NCBI RefSeq assembly: GCF_000820005.1
Contig: NZ_CDBL01000080.1
Coordinates: 1-64,000 of the forward strand
Length of the DNA stretch: 64,000 nt
Reading direction: 5' to 3'
Origin: Aeromonas piscicola
Lineage (GTDB): Bacteria > Pseudomonadota > Gammaproteobacteria > Enterobacterales > Aeromonadaceae
The notes beneath the pieces are model-generated. The model was not told where the DNA came from. It saw only the letters and a list, made by a program, of their open reading frames with translations, and ran no database searches. A program made the position numbers and the translations under genes. Positions 31,371 through 41,423 of this stretch are shown here, piece after piece. Within the stretch, counting starts at the first letter, position 1. Each line of letters starts with the position of its first letter.

Positions 31371-31391
31371 AGGGCCTGCGGGCCCTTTTTC
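31371..31391 (+). terminator. purD terminator
   Basis: A 6-bp GC-rich stem AGGGCC/GGCCCT with a 4-nt loop followed by TTTTT. Confidence 0.8.
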
Positions 31392-31621
31392 ATATGGTGC
31401 GACCGGCTGGATTTGTTAACGGCTATCGCCCTTGCCCCAGGGGGATCCCTCGCCATCTCCCTCACATTTTCCCCTCTGGCGTTACCATTTGTGACAAAAA
31501 ACAGCAATTTTCACAAACAGTTCACGGTGGCTCATGGCATCATGCCTGTCATGAACGCCAAATAAGGGTTCATAAGAAACCAATCTAAATTGATAAGCAT
31601 GTCGTTAAATAAGGAAATCCC

Positions 31622-31996
31622 ATGTTGAAAACTGTTCGCCCCCTGTTGCTGCCCCTGATGTTTGGCCTGATGACCCTGCCCGCCATGGCCGGTGATCTGG
31701 AACAGCCGATGAAGAAGATCGGCTTCAACTACAAGCAGGCCGTCAAGGCCGGCGACGCAGCCTCCATGGAGAAACACATCAACGAGATGAAGGCTCAGCT
31801 CGATGTCGCCAAGCAGAAGAACATGCCGGCCGCCAAGAAAGAGAAGTTTCTGGAAGGCATGAACGAGGTGCAGACCGAGCTGGATGCCAGCCTGGCAGCC
31901 CTCAAGGCGGGTGATGAAGCCAAGGCGCGCGAGCACCTGGCCAAGGTCAATGACCTGAAGAAGGAGTACCACAAATATGCCAAGCAAAAAGGCTGA
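31622..31996 (+). CDS. cybC: Periplasmic cytochrome b562
   Basis: A 124-residue protein with a signal peptide ending PAMA. The mature four-helix bundle keeps the heme b ligands: Met in GDLEQPMKKIG (Met7 in E. coli numbering) and His near the C-terminus in KKEYHKYAK (His102). It likely carries electrons in the periplasm. AAGGAAAT precedes the ATG. Its last 20 nt overlap the next gene, a cytochrome b561, so the two probably work as an electron-transfer pair. Confidence 0.9.
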   Translation: MLKTVRPLLLPLMFGLMTLPAMAGDLEQPMKKIGFNYKQAVKAGDAASMEKHINEMKAQLDVAKQKNMPAAKKEKFLEGMNEVQTELDASLAALKAGDEAKAREHLAKVNDLKKEYHKYAKQKG

Positions 31997-32540
31997 GCCC
32001 TTTCACTGGGATAGTCTGGTCCGCCTCACCCACTGGGGTGTGGCGGCCGCCTGTATCGGCAACCTCTGGCTCAACGAGGCCGGGGAAGAGTGGCACGAAT
32101 GGCTGGGGTATGCCGCCATGGCACTGATCAGCCTGCGCCTGGTGTGGGGGCTCTCTTTCGCCAGGGGCCATGCCCGGCTGCGAGCCCTGATCCCGAGCCG
32201 GGCAGATTTTCGCCAGCAGGCCGTGGAGCTGCGGGAACGTGCTCCGGCAACCCCCGGCCATCACGGCAGCGGCAAGCTGGCGGTATGGGCGCTCTGGCTG
32301 ACCGTACTGGCCACCGCCGGTAGCGGCTGGTTCCAGAATACAGAGCTGGGTTTCGAACTGGGGGCCGACGACTGGCACGTCTGGTGCACCTGGGCCCTGC
32401 AGGGCATGATAGCGCTGCACCTGACGGCCCTCGCATTTACCTCCTGGCGCCAGCGCAGCAACCTAGTGGTGCGCATGTTGCCTGCGGTACGCGGCGCACG
32501 CCCGAAGCAAGCACAGGCTCGTCAGGATCAGCACTCCTGA
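31977..32540 (+). CDS. Cytochrome b561-type membrane protein
   Basis: A 187-residue di-heme b-type membrane protein with about four hydrophobic helices. The conserved histidines are in LVRLTHWGVAAACI, EEWHEWLGYAAMAL, DDWHVWCTWALQGM and IALHLTALAF. It resembles the NI/Fe-hydrogenase-type cytochrome b / YodB group. The 20-nt overlap with cybC implies coupled expression and suggests it passes electrons between the quinone pool and cytochrome b562. Confidence 0.9.
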   Translation: MPSKKAEPFHWDSLVRLTHWGVAAACIGNLWLNEAGEEWHEWLGYAAMALISLRLVWGLSFARGHARLRALIPSRADFRQQAVELRERAPATPGHHGSGKLAVWALWLTVLATAGSGWFQNTELGFELGADDWHVWCTWALQGMIALHLTALAFTSWRQRSNLVVRMLPAVRGARPKQAQARQDQHS

Positions 32541-32650
32541 CATGTCAGACAGACCCACGCCCCTGGCCGGGTCTGTCCCTTGTTGACCCACAGCTCTCCC
32601 ACCCTGGCCTCGCAGGCATGCTTGCACCCTATTTCTATGCAGGAGCCCCC

Positions 32651-33112
32651 ATGAACCCTCAAGACAGAGGGCAGGATAGAAGAGGCTCGCCAGCACTGCC
32701 TGCAACAACTCATCGAGCATCCACGACATGCCGGGCGGCATTACGAAGTAGCCTGCCTGCGCGATAACCTGGGACGAGAGGCACAGGCCATTCCCCTCTA
32801 CCGCCAGGCCATCGCACTGTGGGGCTGACCGGTGAGGCGCTGAGTGGCGCCGGGCTCGACCTTGGCAGCTCTTGTCGCACGACCGAGCAATACCCGGAGG
32901 CGCTGGCCGCCTTCGAGCAGGGGTTAGCCCGCTTCCCCGATGCCAATGAGTTCAAGGTGTTTTTCGCCATGGTTTGCTACAACCTGGGGCGCAACAAGGA
33001 GGGAATGGAGAGCCTGCTGGCGGTACTGGCAGAGACGGCGACAGGTCCGGCTCTGGCTCCTTACCGGCACGCCATCGCCCTCTATGCCGCCAATCAGGAT
33101 CGACGCGAGTAA
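32651..33112 (+). pseudogene. Broken tetratricopeptide-repeat protein gene
   Basis: The reading frame must change twice to recover one protein. An ATG at 32651 starts in one frame. From ~32670 to ~32815 a different frame encodes EARQHCLQQLIEHPRHAGRH..YEVACLRDNLGREAQAIPLYRQAI. From ~32819 the first frame resumes with GLTGEALSGAG..YPEALAAFEQGLARFPDANEF and runs to a stop at 33112. The helix pattern fits a TPR protein of ~155 residues. The frame change near 32816 looks like an extra TG. It appears inactivated; sequencing error is an alternative. Confidence 0.8.
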
Positions 33113-33125
33113 ATAGCCAGAAACA

Positions 33126-33156
33126 AAAAGGCCGCTCATGATGAGCGGCCTTTTTA
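33126..33156. terminator. Bidirectional terminator between the TPR pseudogene and tRNA-Ile
   Basis: AAAAAGGCCGCTCAT pairs with ATGAGCGGCCTTTTT, with A- and T-runs at the two ends. It terminates the minus-strand tRNA transcript. Confidence 0.92.
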
Positions 33157-33163
33157 CGGAATT

Positions 33164-33240
33164 TGGTGGCCCCTGCCCGACTTGAACGGGCGACCAATCG
33201 ATTATGAGTCGACTGCTCTAACCAACTGAGCTAAGGGGCC
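33164..33240 (-). tRNA. ileX: tRNA-Ile (CAU, lysidine-modified type)
   Basis: A 77-nt cloverleaf on the minus strand with acceptor stem GGCCCCT/AGGGGCC, encoded CCA, a GTTCAAGTC T-loop and anticodon loop CTCATAA (anticodon CAT). The body closely follows E. coli ileX, whose C34 is changed to lysidine by TilS so it reads AUA as Ile. Its sequence differs from initiator and elongator tRNA-Met. It is a single-gene transcript with its own promoter and terminator. Confidence 0.95.
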
Positions 33241-33263
33241 AGATTGTTGGTTTTGCGGCGTGG

Positions 33264-33269
33264 ATTATA
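33264..33269 (-). promoter_or_regulatory. -10 element of the tRNA-Ile promoter
   Basis: A perfect TATAAT on the minus strand, about 24 nt upstream of the mature tRNA 5' end, followed by a GC-rich discriminator typical of stringently controlled promoters. No clear -35 was seen at 16-18 nt. Confidence 0.65.
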
Positions 33270-33375
33270 GGGGATGTAGAGAAGCCAGTCTATAGGTAGA
33301 TCAACCACTTGGCGACATTTTGTCCACTTTCCTGCCAATATTCCTGCCAACCTGCTCACGTTCCATAAATAAAAC

Positions 33376-33398
33376 AAAGCCCCGCATGGCGGGGCTTT
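33376..33398 (-). terminator. rpoD terminator
   Basis: A 10-bp stem AAAGCCCCGC/GCGGGGCTTT with a 3-nt loop, followed on the minus strand by a T-rich run. It ends the macromolecular synthesis operon. Confidence 0.88.
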
Positions 33399-33429
33399 TG
33401 AGACGACTGCTCTGGGCACATACCTGGGA

Positions 33430-35286
33430 CTATTCGTCCAGGAAGCTGCGCAGTACTTCTGAGCGGCTCGGGTGGCGCAATTTGCGCAGTGCCTTGGCTT
33501 CGATCTGACGAATACGCTCACGGGTGACGTCGAACTGCTTGCCCACTTCCTCCAGGGTGTGGTCAGTGTTCATGTCGATCCCGAAACGCATCCGCAGCAC
33601 CTTGGCTTCGCGGGCAGTCAGGCCGGCCAGCACTTCGCGCGTCGCGTTGCGCAGGCTTTCGCTGGTCGCCGCATCCGCCGGCAGAGCCAGGGTGGTATCT
33701 TCGATGAAATCGCCCAAGTGGGAGTCTTCATCATCACCGATGGGCGTCTCCATGGAGATGGGCTCCTTGGCGATCTTCAATACCTTGCGGATCTTATCTT
33801 CCGGCATGCCCATGCGCATGGCCAGCTCTTCCGGGTTCGGTTCACGACCCATCTCCTGCAGCATCTGACGGGAGATACGGTTGAGCTTGTTGATGGTCTC
33901 GATCATGTGTACCGGGATACGGATGGTACGGGCCTGATCCGCGATGGAGCGGGTAATGGCCTGACGGATCCACCAGGTAGCGTAAGTCGAGAACTTGTAG
34001 CCACGACGGTATTCAAACTTGTCTACCGCCTTCATCAGACCTATGTTGCCCTCCTGGATCAGATCCAGGAATTGCAGACCACGGTTGGTGTACTTCTTGG
34101 CGATGGAGATAACCAGACGCAAGTTGGCCTCGACCATCTCTTTCTTCGCACGGCGGGCCTTGGCCTCACCGATGCTCATGCGGCGGTTGATATCCTTGAT
34201 CTGGGCAATGGACAGACCGGTCTCTTCTTCAATTTGCTGCAGCTTGCCGATGGAACGCAGCACTTCTTCGTCCATATCGACCAGACGTGGAGACCAAGCT
34301 TTGCCAGCCTGTTTCTGGTATTCAAACCAGGCAGTTTCACACTCATTGTTGGTGAAGGCAGCGACGAAGGTTTTCTTCGGCATCTTGGCCTGCTCAACGC
34401 AGAGTTTCATGATGATGCGTTCCTGTACGCGGACTCGCTCCATCATCTCGCGCATGTTGTTGACCAAGCGATCGAACTGCTTGGGCATCAGGCGGAATTG
34501 ACGGAACACATCAGCCAGCAGGGCAATCGCAGCCTGGGTATCTTCATGCGCGCGGCCATTCTTCTGAATGGAGAGACGCGTTACCTCATACTGGGCACGC
34601 AGCTCGCCAAATTTCTCGCGAGCAACTTCCGGATCTGGACCACCGTCACCGTCGTCGTCCGAGCTTTCGCCGTCGTCGTCTTCATCTTCGTCTTCATCTT
34701 CGTCTTCGTCGGCCAGATCGTCTTCACCGAGTTCAGAACCAATGTGAGTCGCGGTCGGCGCGACGTCATCGGCCTCGTTAGGATCGATGAAACCCGAGAT
34801 GATGTCGGACAGACGCAGCTGTTCAGCTTCGTATTTATCATACTGCTCAAGCAGATAGGTAATCGCTTCCGGGTACTCGGCAACGGAGCTTTGTACCTGG
34901 TTGATACCGTCTTCGATCCGCTTGGCGATGTCGATTTCGCCTTCACGGGTCAGCAGTTCGACGGTACCCATTTCCCGCATGTACATGCGGACAGGATCGG
35001 TCGTACGACCAATCTCAGATTCAACAGATGCCAGTGCCTGGGCAGCTGCTTCGGCAGCGTCCTCATCGGCGGTACCGCCTTCAGCCATGATAAGGTCATC
35101 GGCATCCGGGGCGTTTTCAACCACCTGAATACCCATATCGTTGATCATCTGGATGATGTCTTCGATCTGGTCAGAGTCGACAATGTCTTGCGGGAGGTGA
35201 TCGTTCACCTCGGCATAGGTCAGGTAGCCCTGTTCTTTACCTTTGGCAACGAGGAGTTTAAGCTGAGACTGCGGGGTTTGCTCCAT
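33430..35286 (-). CDS. rpoD: RNA polymerase primary sigma factor RpoD (sigma-70)
   Basis: A 618-residue sigma-70 with region 1.1 ([20 protein letters not shown]), region 1.2-2.4 ([38 protein letters not shown]), region 3, and region 4.2 ([20 protein letters not shown]). A strongly acidic stretch of Glu/Asp lies in the non-conserved region near residues 190-215. The start at 35286 matches E. coli; an in-frame MSS start at 35295 is possible. It is the last gene of the rpsU-yqeY-dnaG-rpoD operon. Confidence 0.99.
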   Translation of the reverse strand: MEQTPQSQLKLLVAKGKEQGYLTYAEVNDHLPQDIVDSDQIEDIIQMINDMGIQVVENAPDADDLIMAEGGTADEDAAEAAAQALASVESEIGRTTDPVRMYMREMGTVELLTREGEIDIAKRIEDGINQVQSSVAEYPEAITYLLEQYDKYEAEQLRLSDIISGFIDPNEADDVAPTATHIGSELGEDDLADEDEDEDEDEDDDGESSDDDGDGGPDPEVAREKFGELRAQYEVTRLSIQKNGRAHEDTQAAIALLADVFRQFRLMPKQFDRLVNNMREMMERVRVQERIIMKLCVEQAKMPKKTFVAAFTNNECETAWFEYQKQAGKAWSPRLVDMDEEVLRSIGKLQQIEEETGLSIAQIKDINRRMSIGEAKARRAKKEMVEANLRLVISIAKKYTNRGLQFLDLIQEGNIGLMKAVDKFEYRRGYKFSTYATWWIRQAITRSIADQARTIRIPVHMIETINKLNRISRQMLQEMGREPNPEELAMRMGMPEDKIRKVLKIAKEPISMETPIGDDEDSHLGDFIEDTTLALPADAATSESLRNATREVLAGLTAREAKVLRMRFGIDMNTDHTLEEVGKQFDVTRERIRQIEAKALRKLRHPSRSEVLRSFLDE

Positions 35287-35356
35287 AGAACTCATCCGGT
35301 TGGTGTTGCTAGGTTGCGCGTACAGTGCGCTGCTGCGCAAATAGCCAATTCTAATA

Positions 35357-35386
35357 GAAAACCGCCAGACATGCTATGTCTGGTTG
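35357..35386 (-). terminator. Hairpin between dnaG and rpoD
   Basis: CCAGACAT/ATGTCTGG with a 3-nt loop; on the minus strand it is followed by CGGTTTTCT. It may partly terminate or attenuate transcription before rpoD, or stabilise processed rpoD mRNA. Confidence 0.65.
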
Positions 35387-35508
35387 CGGCGTCGGTCATG
35401 AGAAACCCCTGCCCGCAGTATTGTCGGGGCCAGGCGGTTATAAAATTTTTGCTTTTAATCCCGTCGATTCGGGCAACGGTATTTATATTGGGACTAATCA
35501 CTCAAATA

Positions 35509-37296
35509 TCAAGCCCCACTCTCATTTCTTTTCTCAATCTGTACCTCTCTGATCAACATCATTAGCTCCTGCGTTTCCTCAGAGCTTAGCCCTTCCTGAG
35601 CTACCTTGGCCTGCAATTCTTCAATTCGTTGCTTCAGAAACTGGTTGATGAAACCGACGAAGGTATCCTGTAGTTCTCCCAGAATATCCGGCTCCTGGTC
35701 GAGCTTGATCTCTTCAAACAAGTCGTGCATCGCCAGCTGGGCGAGGATTTCGCCCTCTTTGGTGCCGCGCCAGTGCTCCAGCAAGATGCCCGTGGTGATC
35801 CTGGGCTGCGCCAGGATCTGCTGATGCAGCTGCAGCAGGAACTTGATTCCTTGTACCCGCAGCCCGGCCAGTTCAGGCATGGCCGGCAGCTCGGCCGTCA
35901 CCGCCGGATATTGCACCATCAGGGCCAATGCCCGACGTAGCGGCGTCAGCTTGGCGGCCTTGGGTTTGGTGAGCTCGGCCTTGGGCTGGCTATTGCGGGC
36001 GAACAGTTCGGCGATGCGCTGCTTGTTCTCACCCCAGCGCATCATGCTGGAAAGACGGGTGATCAGCCCCTCGCGGGTAAATCCCTCCGGTACCCGGCGG
36101 ATCAGTTCGGCAGCCTTGTTGGCCACCTCGAACTTGCCCGCCTCACCGGAGAGGGCCGCATCCCGCCCCAGACGCTCAAACATGAAGTCGGCGAAAGGCT
36201 GAGCTTGATCCAGCAAGGCCTCAAAACCTTCCTTGCCAATCTGACGCACCAGCGAATCCGGATCTTCTCCATCGGGCAAGAACACGAACTTGAGTTCACG
36301 ACCATCCTGCAGATGGGACAGTGCATTATCCAGCGCTCGCCAGGCCGCTTCACGACCGGCATTGTCACCGTCGTAGCAGCAAACCACCTCGGCCGTGGTG
36401 CGAAACAGGGTGTGAATATGGTCGGTGGTGGTAGCAGTACCCAGTGCAGCCACCGCATAATCGATGTCGTATTGACCGAGCGCCACCACATCCATGTAGC
36501 CTTCGACTACCAGGATCCGGCGAGGATCCTTGTGGGCCTGCTTTACCTCGTAGAGGCCGAACAGCTCTCGCCCCTTGTGGAAGATCGGGGTTTCAGGCGA
36601 GTTGAGGTACTTGGGCGTGCCATCACCCAGCACCCGGCCACCAAAACCTATGACTCGGCCGCGCTTGTCCCGGATCGGAAACATGATGCGATCGCGGAAA
36701 CGATCATAGCTGCCGGCACCGCTGTCACGAGTGATCAACATGCCACCCGAGACGAGCAACTGCTCGTGATCGCGGCTAGCGCCAAAACGGCGTCTCACCT
36801 GATCCCAATCTGCAGGGGCATAACCAATATTGAAACGCTTGACCACTTCACCAGTCAGGCCGCGCCCCTTCAAGTATTCCACCGCCTGGGGTGCGCTCTT
36901 GAGATTGCTCTCGTAGAAACGGGCGATCTGGTTCATCAGCTCATAGAGATCCTTGCTGACGGCCGGTTGGCTATTGCTCGAGCCGCCAATACTCTGCTCG
37001 CGAGGCACCTGCATGCCCTGCATGCTGGCGAGCTCTTCAATGGCATCGGGGAATTCGAGACCGTCGTACTCCATAACAAAGCCGATGGCATTGCCGTGGG
37101 CGCCACAGCCGAAGCAGTGATAGAACTGTTTCTCCTGACTGACGGTAAAAGAGGGACTTTTTTCGTTATGAAAAGGGCAGCAAGCCTGGTAGTTCTTACC
37201 GGCTTTTTTCAGCCGCACTCGCGAGTCGATCAGCTCGACTATGTCTGTGCGTACGAGCAGATCATCGATAAAGGATTGTGGGATCCTGCCTGCCAT
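35509..37296 (-). CDS. dnaG: DNA primase DnaG
   Basis: A 595-residue primase that makes RNA primers at the replication fork. The N-terminal CHC2 zinc finger has C40, H43, C61 and C64. The TOPRIM core contains VVEGYMDVVAL and YDGDNAGREAA. A C-terminal helicase-binding domain contacts DnaB. It is slightly longer than E. coli DnaG (581). It lies between yqeY and rpoD, with a terminator just upstream that limits its expression. Confidence 0.99.
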   Translation of the reverse strand: MAGRIPQSFIDDLLVRTDIVELIDSRVRLKKAGKNYQACCPFHNEKSPSFTVSQEKQFYHCFGCGAHGNAIGFVMEYDGLEFPDAIEELASMQGMQVPREQSIGGSSNSQPAVSKDLYELMNQIARFYESNLKSAPQAVEYLKGRGLTGEVVKRFNIGYAPADWDQVRRRFGASRDHEQLLVSGGMLITRDSGAGSYDRFRDRIMFPIRDKRGRVIGFGGRVLGDGTPKYLNSPETPIFHKGRELFGLYEVKQAHKDPRRILVVEGYMDVVALGQYDIDYAVAALGTATTTDHIHTLFRTTAEVVCCYDGDNAGREAAWRALDNALSHLQDGRELKFVFLPDGEDPDSLVRQIGKEGFEALLDQAQPFADFMFERLGRDAALSGEAGKFEVANKAAELIRRVPEGFTREGLITRLSSMMRWGENKQRIAELFARNSQPKAELTKPKAAKLTPLRRALALMVQYPAVTAELPAMPELAGLRVQGIKFLLQLHQQILAQPRITTGILLEHWRGTKEGEILAQLAMHDLFEEIKLDQEPDILGELQDTFVGFINQFLKQRIEELQAKVAQEGLSSEETQELMMLIREVQIEKRNESGA

Positions 37297-37323
37297 AACC
37301 GTCCTGTTTCATTGCGTAGAAAA

Positions 37324-37358
37324 TAAAAAAGCCGCGCATTCCTATGGAAGCACGGCTT
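37324..37358 (-). terminator. Internal terminator between yqeY and dnaG
   Basis: On the minus strand AAGCCGTGCTTCC pairs with GGAATGCGCGGCTT (one bulge, one G-T pair) around ATA, then TTTTTTATTT. It corresponds in position to E. coli T1, which keeps DnaG low relative to S21. Confidence 0.85.
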
Positions 37359-37384
37359 CTTCGACCAAACAAGAGAGTTGCCTG

Positions 37385-37828
37385 TTACGCCAAGCTGGTT
37401 TTCACCTGAGCACTGACGGCGCCGACATCGGCACGCCCCTGAATTTTCGGCTTCAAGACAGCCATGACCTTGCCCATATCAGCCATGACGGCAGCACCAC
37501 TTTCAGTGATGGCTTGCTCAATCAGTGCGGCAATTTCGTCTGCGGTCAGCTGTTGTGGCAGGAATTCCTGCAGCACAACGATCTCAGCGGACTCTTTGTC
37601 GGCGAGATCCTGGCGACCGGCAGCTTCAAATTGGCTGATGGAATCGCGGCGCTGTTTGACCATTTTGGTCACGACAGCGAGGATATCCTCATCATTGAGC
37701 TCGATACGGGAATCAACTTCACGTTGCTTGATTTCTGCCATCAACAAACGGATCGCCCCCAAGCGAGCCTTATCTCTGGCAAGCATGGCGAGTTTTTGTT
37801 GATCCTTGAGTTGATCCTTCAGAGACAC
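37385..37828 (-). CDS. yqeY: GatB/YqeY domain protein
   Basis: A 147-residue YqeY-family protein (MSLKDQLKDQQKLAMLARDK; LLMAEIKQREVDSR; EFLPQQLTADEIAALI). The fold resembles the C-terminal tRNA-binding domain of GatB, but these free-standing proteins have no settled role. It sits 15 nt after rpsU and before dnaG, an insertion relative to the E. coli macromolecular synthesis operon. Confidence 0.94.
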   Translation of the reverse strand: MSLKDQLKDQQKLAMLARDKARLGAIRLLMAEIKQREVDSRIELNDEDILAVVTKMVKQRRDSISQFEAAGRQDLADKESAEIVVLQEFLPQQLTADEIAALIEQAITESGAAVMADMGKVMAVLKPKIQGRADVGAVSAQVKTSLA

Positions 37829-37843
37829 GGCATTATCTCCCGA

Positions 37844-38071
<228 letters not shown>

Positions 38072-38238
38072 TCAGTGATATATTGTTAGCTGACCATCAG
38101 TCGATCAGCATGTCTTAAAATGGTGCGAAATTATACTCTGGACAGGGAATGAAAGTAAACCCGCAGAGATCGCTCTGGTTTAAAAAACCCGCGAAGGTTA
38201 CCATAGCCGTCTCATTTTAGCAGTGAAATTTTTTAGCA

Positions 38239-39252
38239 ATGCGTGTATTGGGCATAGAGACATCCTGTGACGAAACCGGGATCGCGATCTTCGACGATCA
38301 AAAAGGGATCCTTTCCCATCAGTTATACAGCCAGGTCAAGCTACATGCGGACTACGGGGGCGTCGTCCCCGAGCTCGCAAGCCGGGATCATGTTCGCAAG
38401 ACGATCCCCTTGATCCAGGCCGCATTGCAAGAGGCGGGACTGGGTAAAGATGACATAGACGGCATCGCCTATACCGCGGGTCCAGGGCTGGTTGGCGCCA
38501 TTCTGGTAGGGGCCACCATAGGCCGCTCGCTGGCGATGGCGTGGAACAAACCGGCCATCGCCGTGCATCATATGGAAGGCCACCTGCTGGCTCCCATGCT
38601 GGAAGAGAGAGCCCCCGAGTTTCCCTTCGTGGCGCTGCTGGTCTCCGGTGGTCACTCCATGCTGGTGCGGGTCGACGGTATCGGCAGCTATCAGCTGTTG
38701 GGTGAATCCATCGACGACGCGGCTGGCGAAGCCTTTGACAAGACTGCCAAGCTGATGGGGCTGGACTACCCGGGTGGCCCGTTGCTCTCTCGTCTAGCCG
38801 AGAAGGGCGCCAGCGGTCGGTTCAACTTTCCCCGTCCCATGACGGACAGGCCCGGACTCGACATGAGTTTCTCCGGTCTCAAGACCTTTGCTGCCAACAC
38901 CATTGCCGCCAACAACGACGATGAACAGACCCGCGCCGATATCGCCCGTGCGTTTGAAGATGCAGTGGTCGATACCCTGGCCATCAAGTGCCGTCGCGCC
39001 TTGAAGGAGACCGGCCTCAAACGGCTGGTGGTAGCCGGTGGCGTCAGCGCCAACCGTCACCTGCGTGCCCAGCTGGCCGAGCTGATGGAAAGTCTCAAAG
39101 GCGAGGTGTTCTATCCGCGCACCGAATATTGCACCGATAACGGTGCCATGATTGCCTATGCAGGCATGCAGCGCCTGAAGGCGGGTGTATTCGAGCCACT
39201 GGTAGTCAAGGCCGTGCCGCGCTGGCCGCTGGACACCCTGGATCCGGTGTGA
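38239..39252 (+). CDS. tsaD: tRNA threonylcarbamoyladenosine transferase TsaD
   Basis: A 337-residue ASKHA-fold enzyme (formerly Gcp/YgjD) that transfers threonylcarbamoyl from TC-AMP to A37 of ANN-decoding tRNAs, with TsaB and TsaE. The metal-binding HHMEGH motif, [17 protein letters not shown] at the N-terminus and [15 protein letters not shown] are present. The length equals E. coli TsaD. It is divergent from rpsU, as in E. coli, and ends in a strong terminator shared with converging rpoS. Confidence 0.98.
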   Translation: MRVLGIETSCDETGIAIFDDQKGILSHQLYSQVKLHADYGGVVPELASRDHVRKTIPLIQAALQEAGLGKDDIDGIAYTAGPGLVGAILVGATIGRSLAMAWNKPAIAVHHMEGHLLAPMLEERAPEFPFVALLVSGGHSMLVRVDGIGSYQLLGESIDDAAGEAFDKTAKLMGLDYPGGPLLSRLAEKGASGRFNFPRPMTDRPGLDMSFSGLKTFAANTIAANNDDEQTRADIARAFEDAVVDTLAIKCRRALKETGLKRLVVAGGVSANRHLRAQLAELMESLKGEVFYPRTEYCTDNGAMIAYAGMQRLKAGVFEPLVVKAVPRWPLDTLDPV

Positions 39253-39274
39253 TCCTGCGGATCCTGTTGCAATG

Positions 39275-39301
39275 AAAAAGGGGCTCATGGCCCCTTTTTT
39301 G
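39275..39301. terminator. Bidirectional terminator between tsaD and rpoS
   Basis: AAAAAGGGGC pairs with GCCCCTTTTT around TCATG, with A- and T-runs at the ends. It serves converging tsaD and rpoS. Confidence 0.93.
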
Positions 39302-39340
39302 TTGCTATCAGCAGCACCAATGCGCCCTGATTGGTACTCG

Positions 39341-40324
39341 CTAATTGGTGCGAAACAGTGCCTCGATGGAGAGCCCCTGCCCCAGCAGGATCTCCCGCAG
39401 GCGACGCAGTCCTTCAACCTGGATCTGGCGTACCCGCTCCCGGGTCAAACCGATCTCGGACCCCACGTCTTCCAGTGTGGCCGGTTCATAACCGAGCAGG
39501 CCAAAACGACGAGCCAGTACCTCGCGCTGCTTGGGATTAAGCTCCTCCAGCCAGTGCACTATGCTGGCACGCATGTCGTCATCCTGCGACTCCAGCTCGG
39601 GCCCCATGCCACGTTCATCAGAAAGGACATCCAGCAGCGCCTTGTCGCGATCGCCACCTATGGGGGTATCCACAGAGGTGATCTTCTCGTTGAGCTTGAG
39701 CATGCGATTCACGTCGTCTACCGAGCGATCCAGCGCAAAGGCGATGTCCTCTGCGGTCGGTTCATGATCGAGGCGATGAGAGAGTTCACGAGCGGTACGC
39801 AGATAGACGTTCAGCTCCTTGACCACATGGATCGGCAGACGGATGGTGCGAGTCTGATTCATGATGGCCCGCTCTATGGTCTGGCGGATCCACCAGGTGG
39901 CATAGGTCGAGAAACGGAAGCCGCGCTCCGGGTCGAATTTCTCTACCGCGCGGATGAGGCCGAGGTTACCCTCTTCGATGAGATCCAGCAGCACCAGGCC
40001 GCGGTTGTTGTAACGACGGGCGATTTTAACCACCAATCGCAGATTGGACTCAATCATGCGCTTGCGGGCGGCTTTATCACCTCGCAAGGCACGACGAGCA
40101 TAATAAACTTCTTCTTCGGCGGTGAGCAGGGGGGAGAAACCAATCTCCCCCAGATAGAGCTGGGTGGCATCCATCACCTTGTTCAGTTCCGGTGCCATCA
40201 GTTCGTCGGAAATAGTCTCTTCGACCTCGGCTGCTACTTCCCGAACCTCTTCCTCCTCGTGGGTCTCCAGCTCCTCGTCGAACTCTAACTCTGCATCCTG
40301 CATAACCAGTTGTTCTTGGCTCAT
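39341..40324 (-). CDS. rpoS: Stationary-phase sigma factor RpoS (sigma-S)
   Basis: A 327-residue sigma factor of the general stress response (E. coli 330). It shows [20 protein letters not shown] (region 1.2), [20 protein letters not shown] and [20 protein letters not shown] (region 2), and [20 protein letters not shown] (region 4.2). It is directly downstream of nlpD (46 nt), so its main promoter is probably inside nlpD as in enterics. Confidence 0.98.
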   Translation of the reverse strand: MSQEQLVMQDAELEFDEELETHEEEEVREVAAEVEETISDELMAPELNKVMDATQLYLGEIGFSPLLTAEEEVYYARRALRGDKAARKRMIESNLRLVVKIARRYNNRGLVLLDLIEEGNLGLIRAVEKFDPERGFRFSTYATWWIRQTIERAIMNQTRTIRLPIHVVKELNVYLRTARELSHRLDHEPTAEDIAFALDRSVDDVNRMLKLNEKITSVDTPIGGDRDKALLDVLSDERGMGPELESQDDDMRASIVHWLEELNPKQREVLARRFGLLGYEPATLEDVGSEIGLTRERVRQIQVEGLRRLREILLGQGLSIEALFRTN

Positions 40325-40370
40325 GGCGTGTCTCCCTGACCTGAACCAGAGTAAGACTTAACTCTCTGGG

Positions 40371-41414
40371 TTAACGCTTTGGCAAATGGCTCATCGGGTT
40401 TATCGATTTGCCTCGATACCGGATTTCAAAGTGCAATCGCACATCCGGGGCGTCCGTGCTACCCATGTTGGCAATGACTGCTCCGCCCTTGACGCTATCC
40501 CCTTCCCTGACCCGCAACTCATCATTGTGAGCGTAGGCAGAGAGGTAATCATCATCATGCTTGAGTATGATCAGCTTGCCATAACCTCTTAGTGCGCTAC
40601 CCGCATAGACGACCTTGCCGCCACTCGCTGCATAGACGGGTTGCCCCTTCTGACCAGCGATGTCTATGCCCTTGTTTCCCTGTTCTGCAACGGAGAAACC
40701 CTCAACAATCCGGCCTTGTGTCGGCCAGTGCCAAGAAAGTCTCGACTGAGGCTTGTTGTCTGTTTTTTGTTCTTTGACCTGAGCGTATTCCTTTGAAGAT
40801 GGCTGAGCAATCGTTTTCTGTTTGATAAATGGCGTGGTCGTACCTGATGGTGCTGTCGCCAGGGGTTTGGGGCCTGTACTTTGCGTCGTAACCGGACGGG
40901 TTACGGCAACCATCTGACTGCCTCCAGTGCTGGCAGACTGCACATTCAACACCTGGCCAACGTGGAGTGCATAGGGCGCCTGCAGGCTGTTGCTCTGTGC
41001 CAGCGTCTGATTCGACATGCCAAACTGACGGCCTATGCTGCTCAGGGTATCACCACGCCGAACCTGATAGGTGCCGGCACTGCGTGCAACCGTCTGACTG
41101 CCGGCGGATGAATCGAACCGGATCTGTTGCCCTGGATAGATGTTATAGGGGGGGCTGATACCGTTGAGGCTGGCCAGAGACGGCACATCATTGCCCGAGT
41201 TGAAAGCGATGGAGTAGAGGGTATCCCCTTTTTTCACCGTGTAGCTGTTGCCCTGAATGGCCGGTTGAGCCGACCCCTGACGAGTCGGTACGGTGGAAAC
41301 GAGGCGATCATTGCCCAATCCCTGTACCGGAGCAGCAGTCTTGCTGGAAGAGCAAGCGAGCAGCAGCCATGACAACACGACGATACTGCTTCCTTGCCAA
41401 ACACGCGAACGCAT
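40371..41414 (-). CDS. nlpD: Lipoprotein NlpD, LytM-domain activator of amidase
   Basis: A 347-residue lipoprotein with signal MRSRVWQGSSIVVLSWLLLAC (Cys21 lipidated), two LysM peptidoglycan-binding motifs (SYTVKKGDTLYSIAF and TYQVRRGDTLSSIGR), a Q/P-rich linker and a C-terminal LytM/M23 domain. The zinc ligands are degenerate (GIDIAG in place of HxxxD), as in E. coli NlpD, which activates the amidase AmiC at the septum rather than cutting peptidoglycan itself. The family usually has one LysM; two are seen here. Confidence 0.95.
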   Translation of the reverse strand: MRSRVWQGSSIVVLSWLLLACSSSKTAAPVQGLGNDRLVSTVPTRQGSAQPAIQGNSYTVKKGDTLYSIAFNSGNDVPSLASLNGISPPYNIYPGQQIRFDSSAGSQTVARSAGTYQVRRGDTLSSIGRQFGMSNQTLAQSNSLQAPYALHVGQVLNVQSASTGGSQMVAVTRPVTTQSTGPKPLATAPSGTTTPFIKQKTIAQPSSKEYAQVKEQKTDNKPQSRLSWHWPTQGRIVEGFSVAEQGNKGIDIAGQKGQPVYAASGGKVVYAGSALRGYGKLIILKHDDDYLSAYAHNDELRVREGDSVKGGAVIANMGSTDAPDVRLHFEIRYRGKSINPMSHLPKR

Positions 41415-41423
41415 AGTGGATCC

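Noticed and set aside
33330..33354. CRISPR-like or mobile repeat from two TTCCTGCCAA units
   Set aside because: Only two 10-nt copies 12 nt apart, with no array or flanking cas genes.
38085..38110. LexA box in the rpsU promoter region
   Set aside because: CTGA/TCAG elements are present but the CTG-N10-CAG spacing needed for LexA is not.
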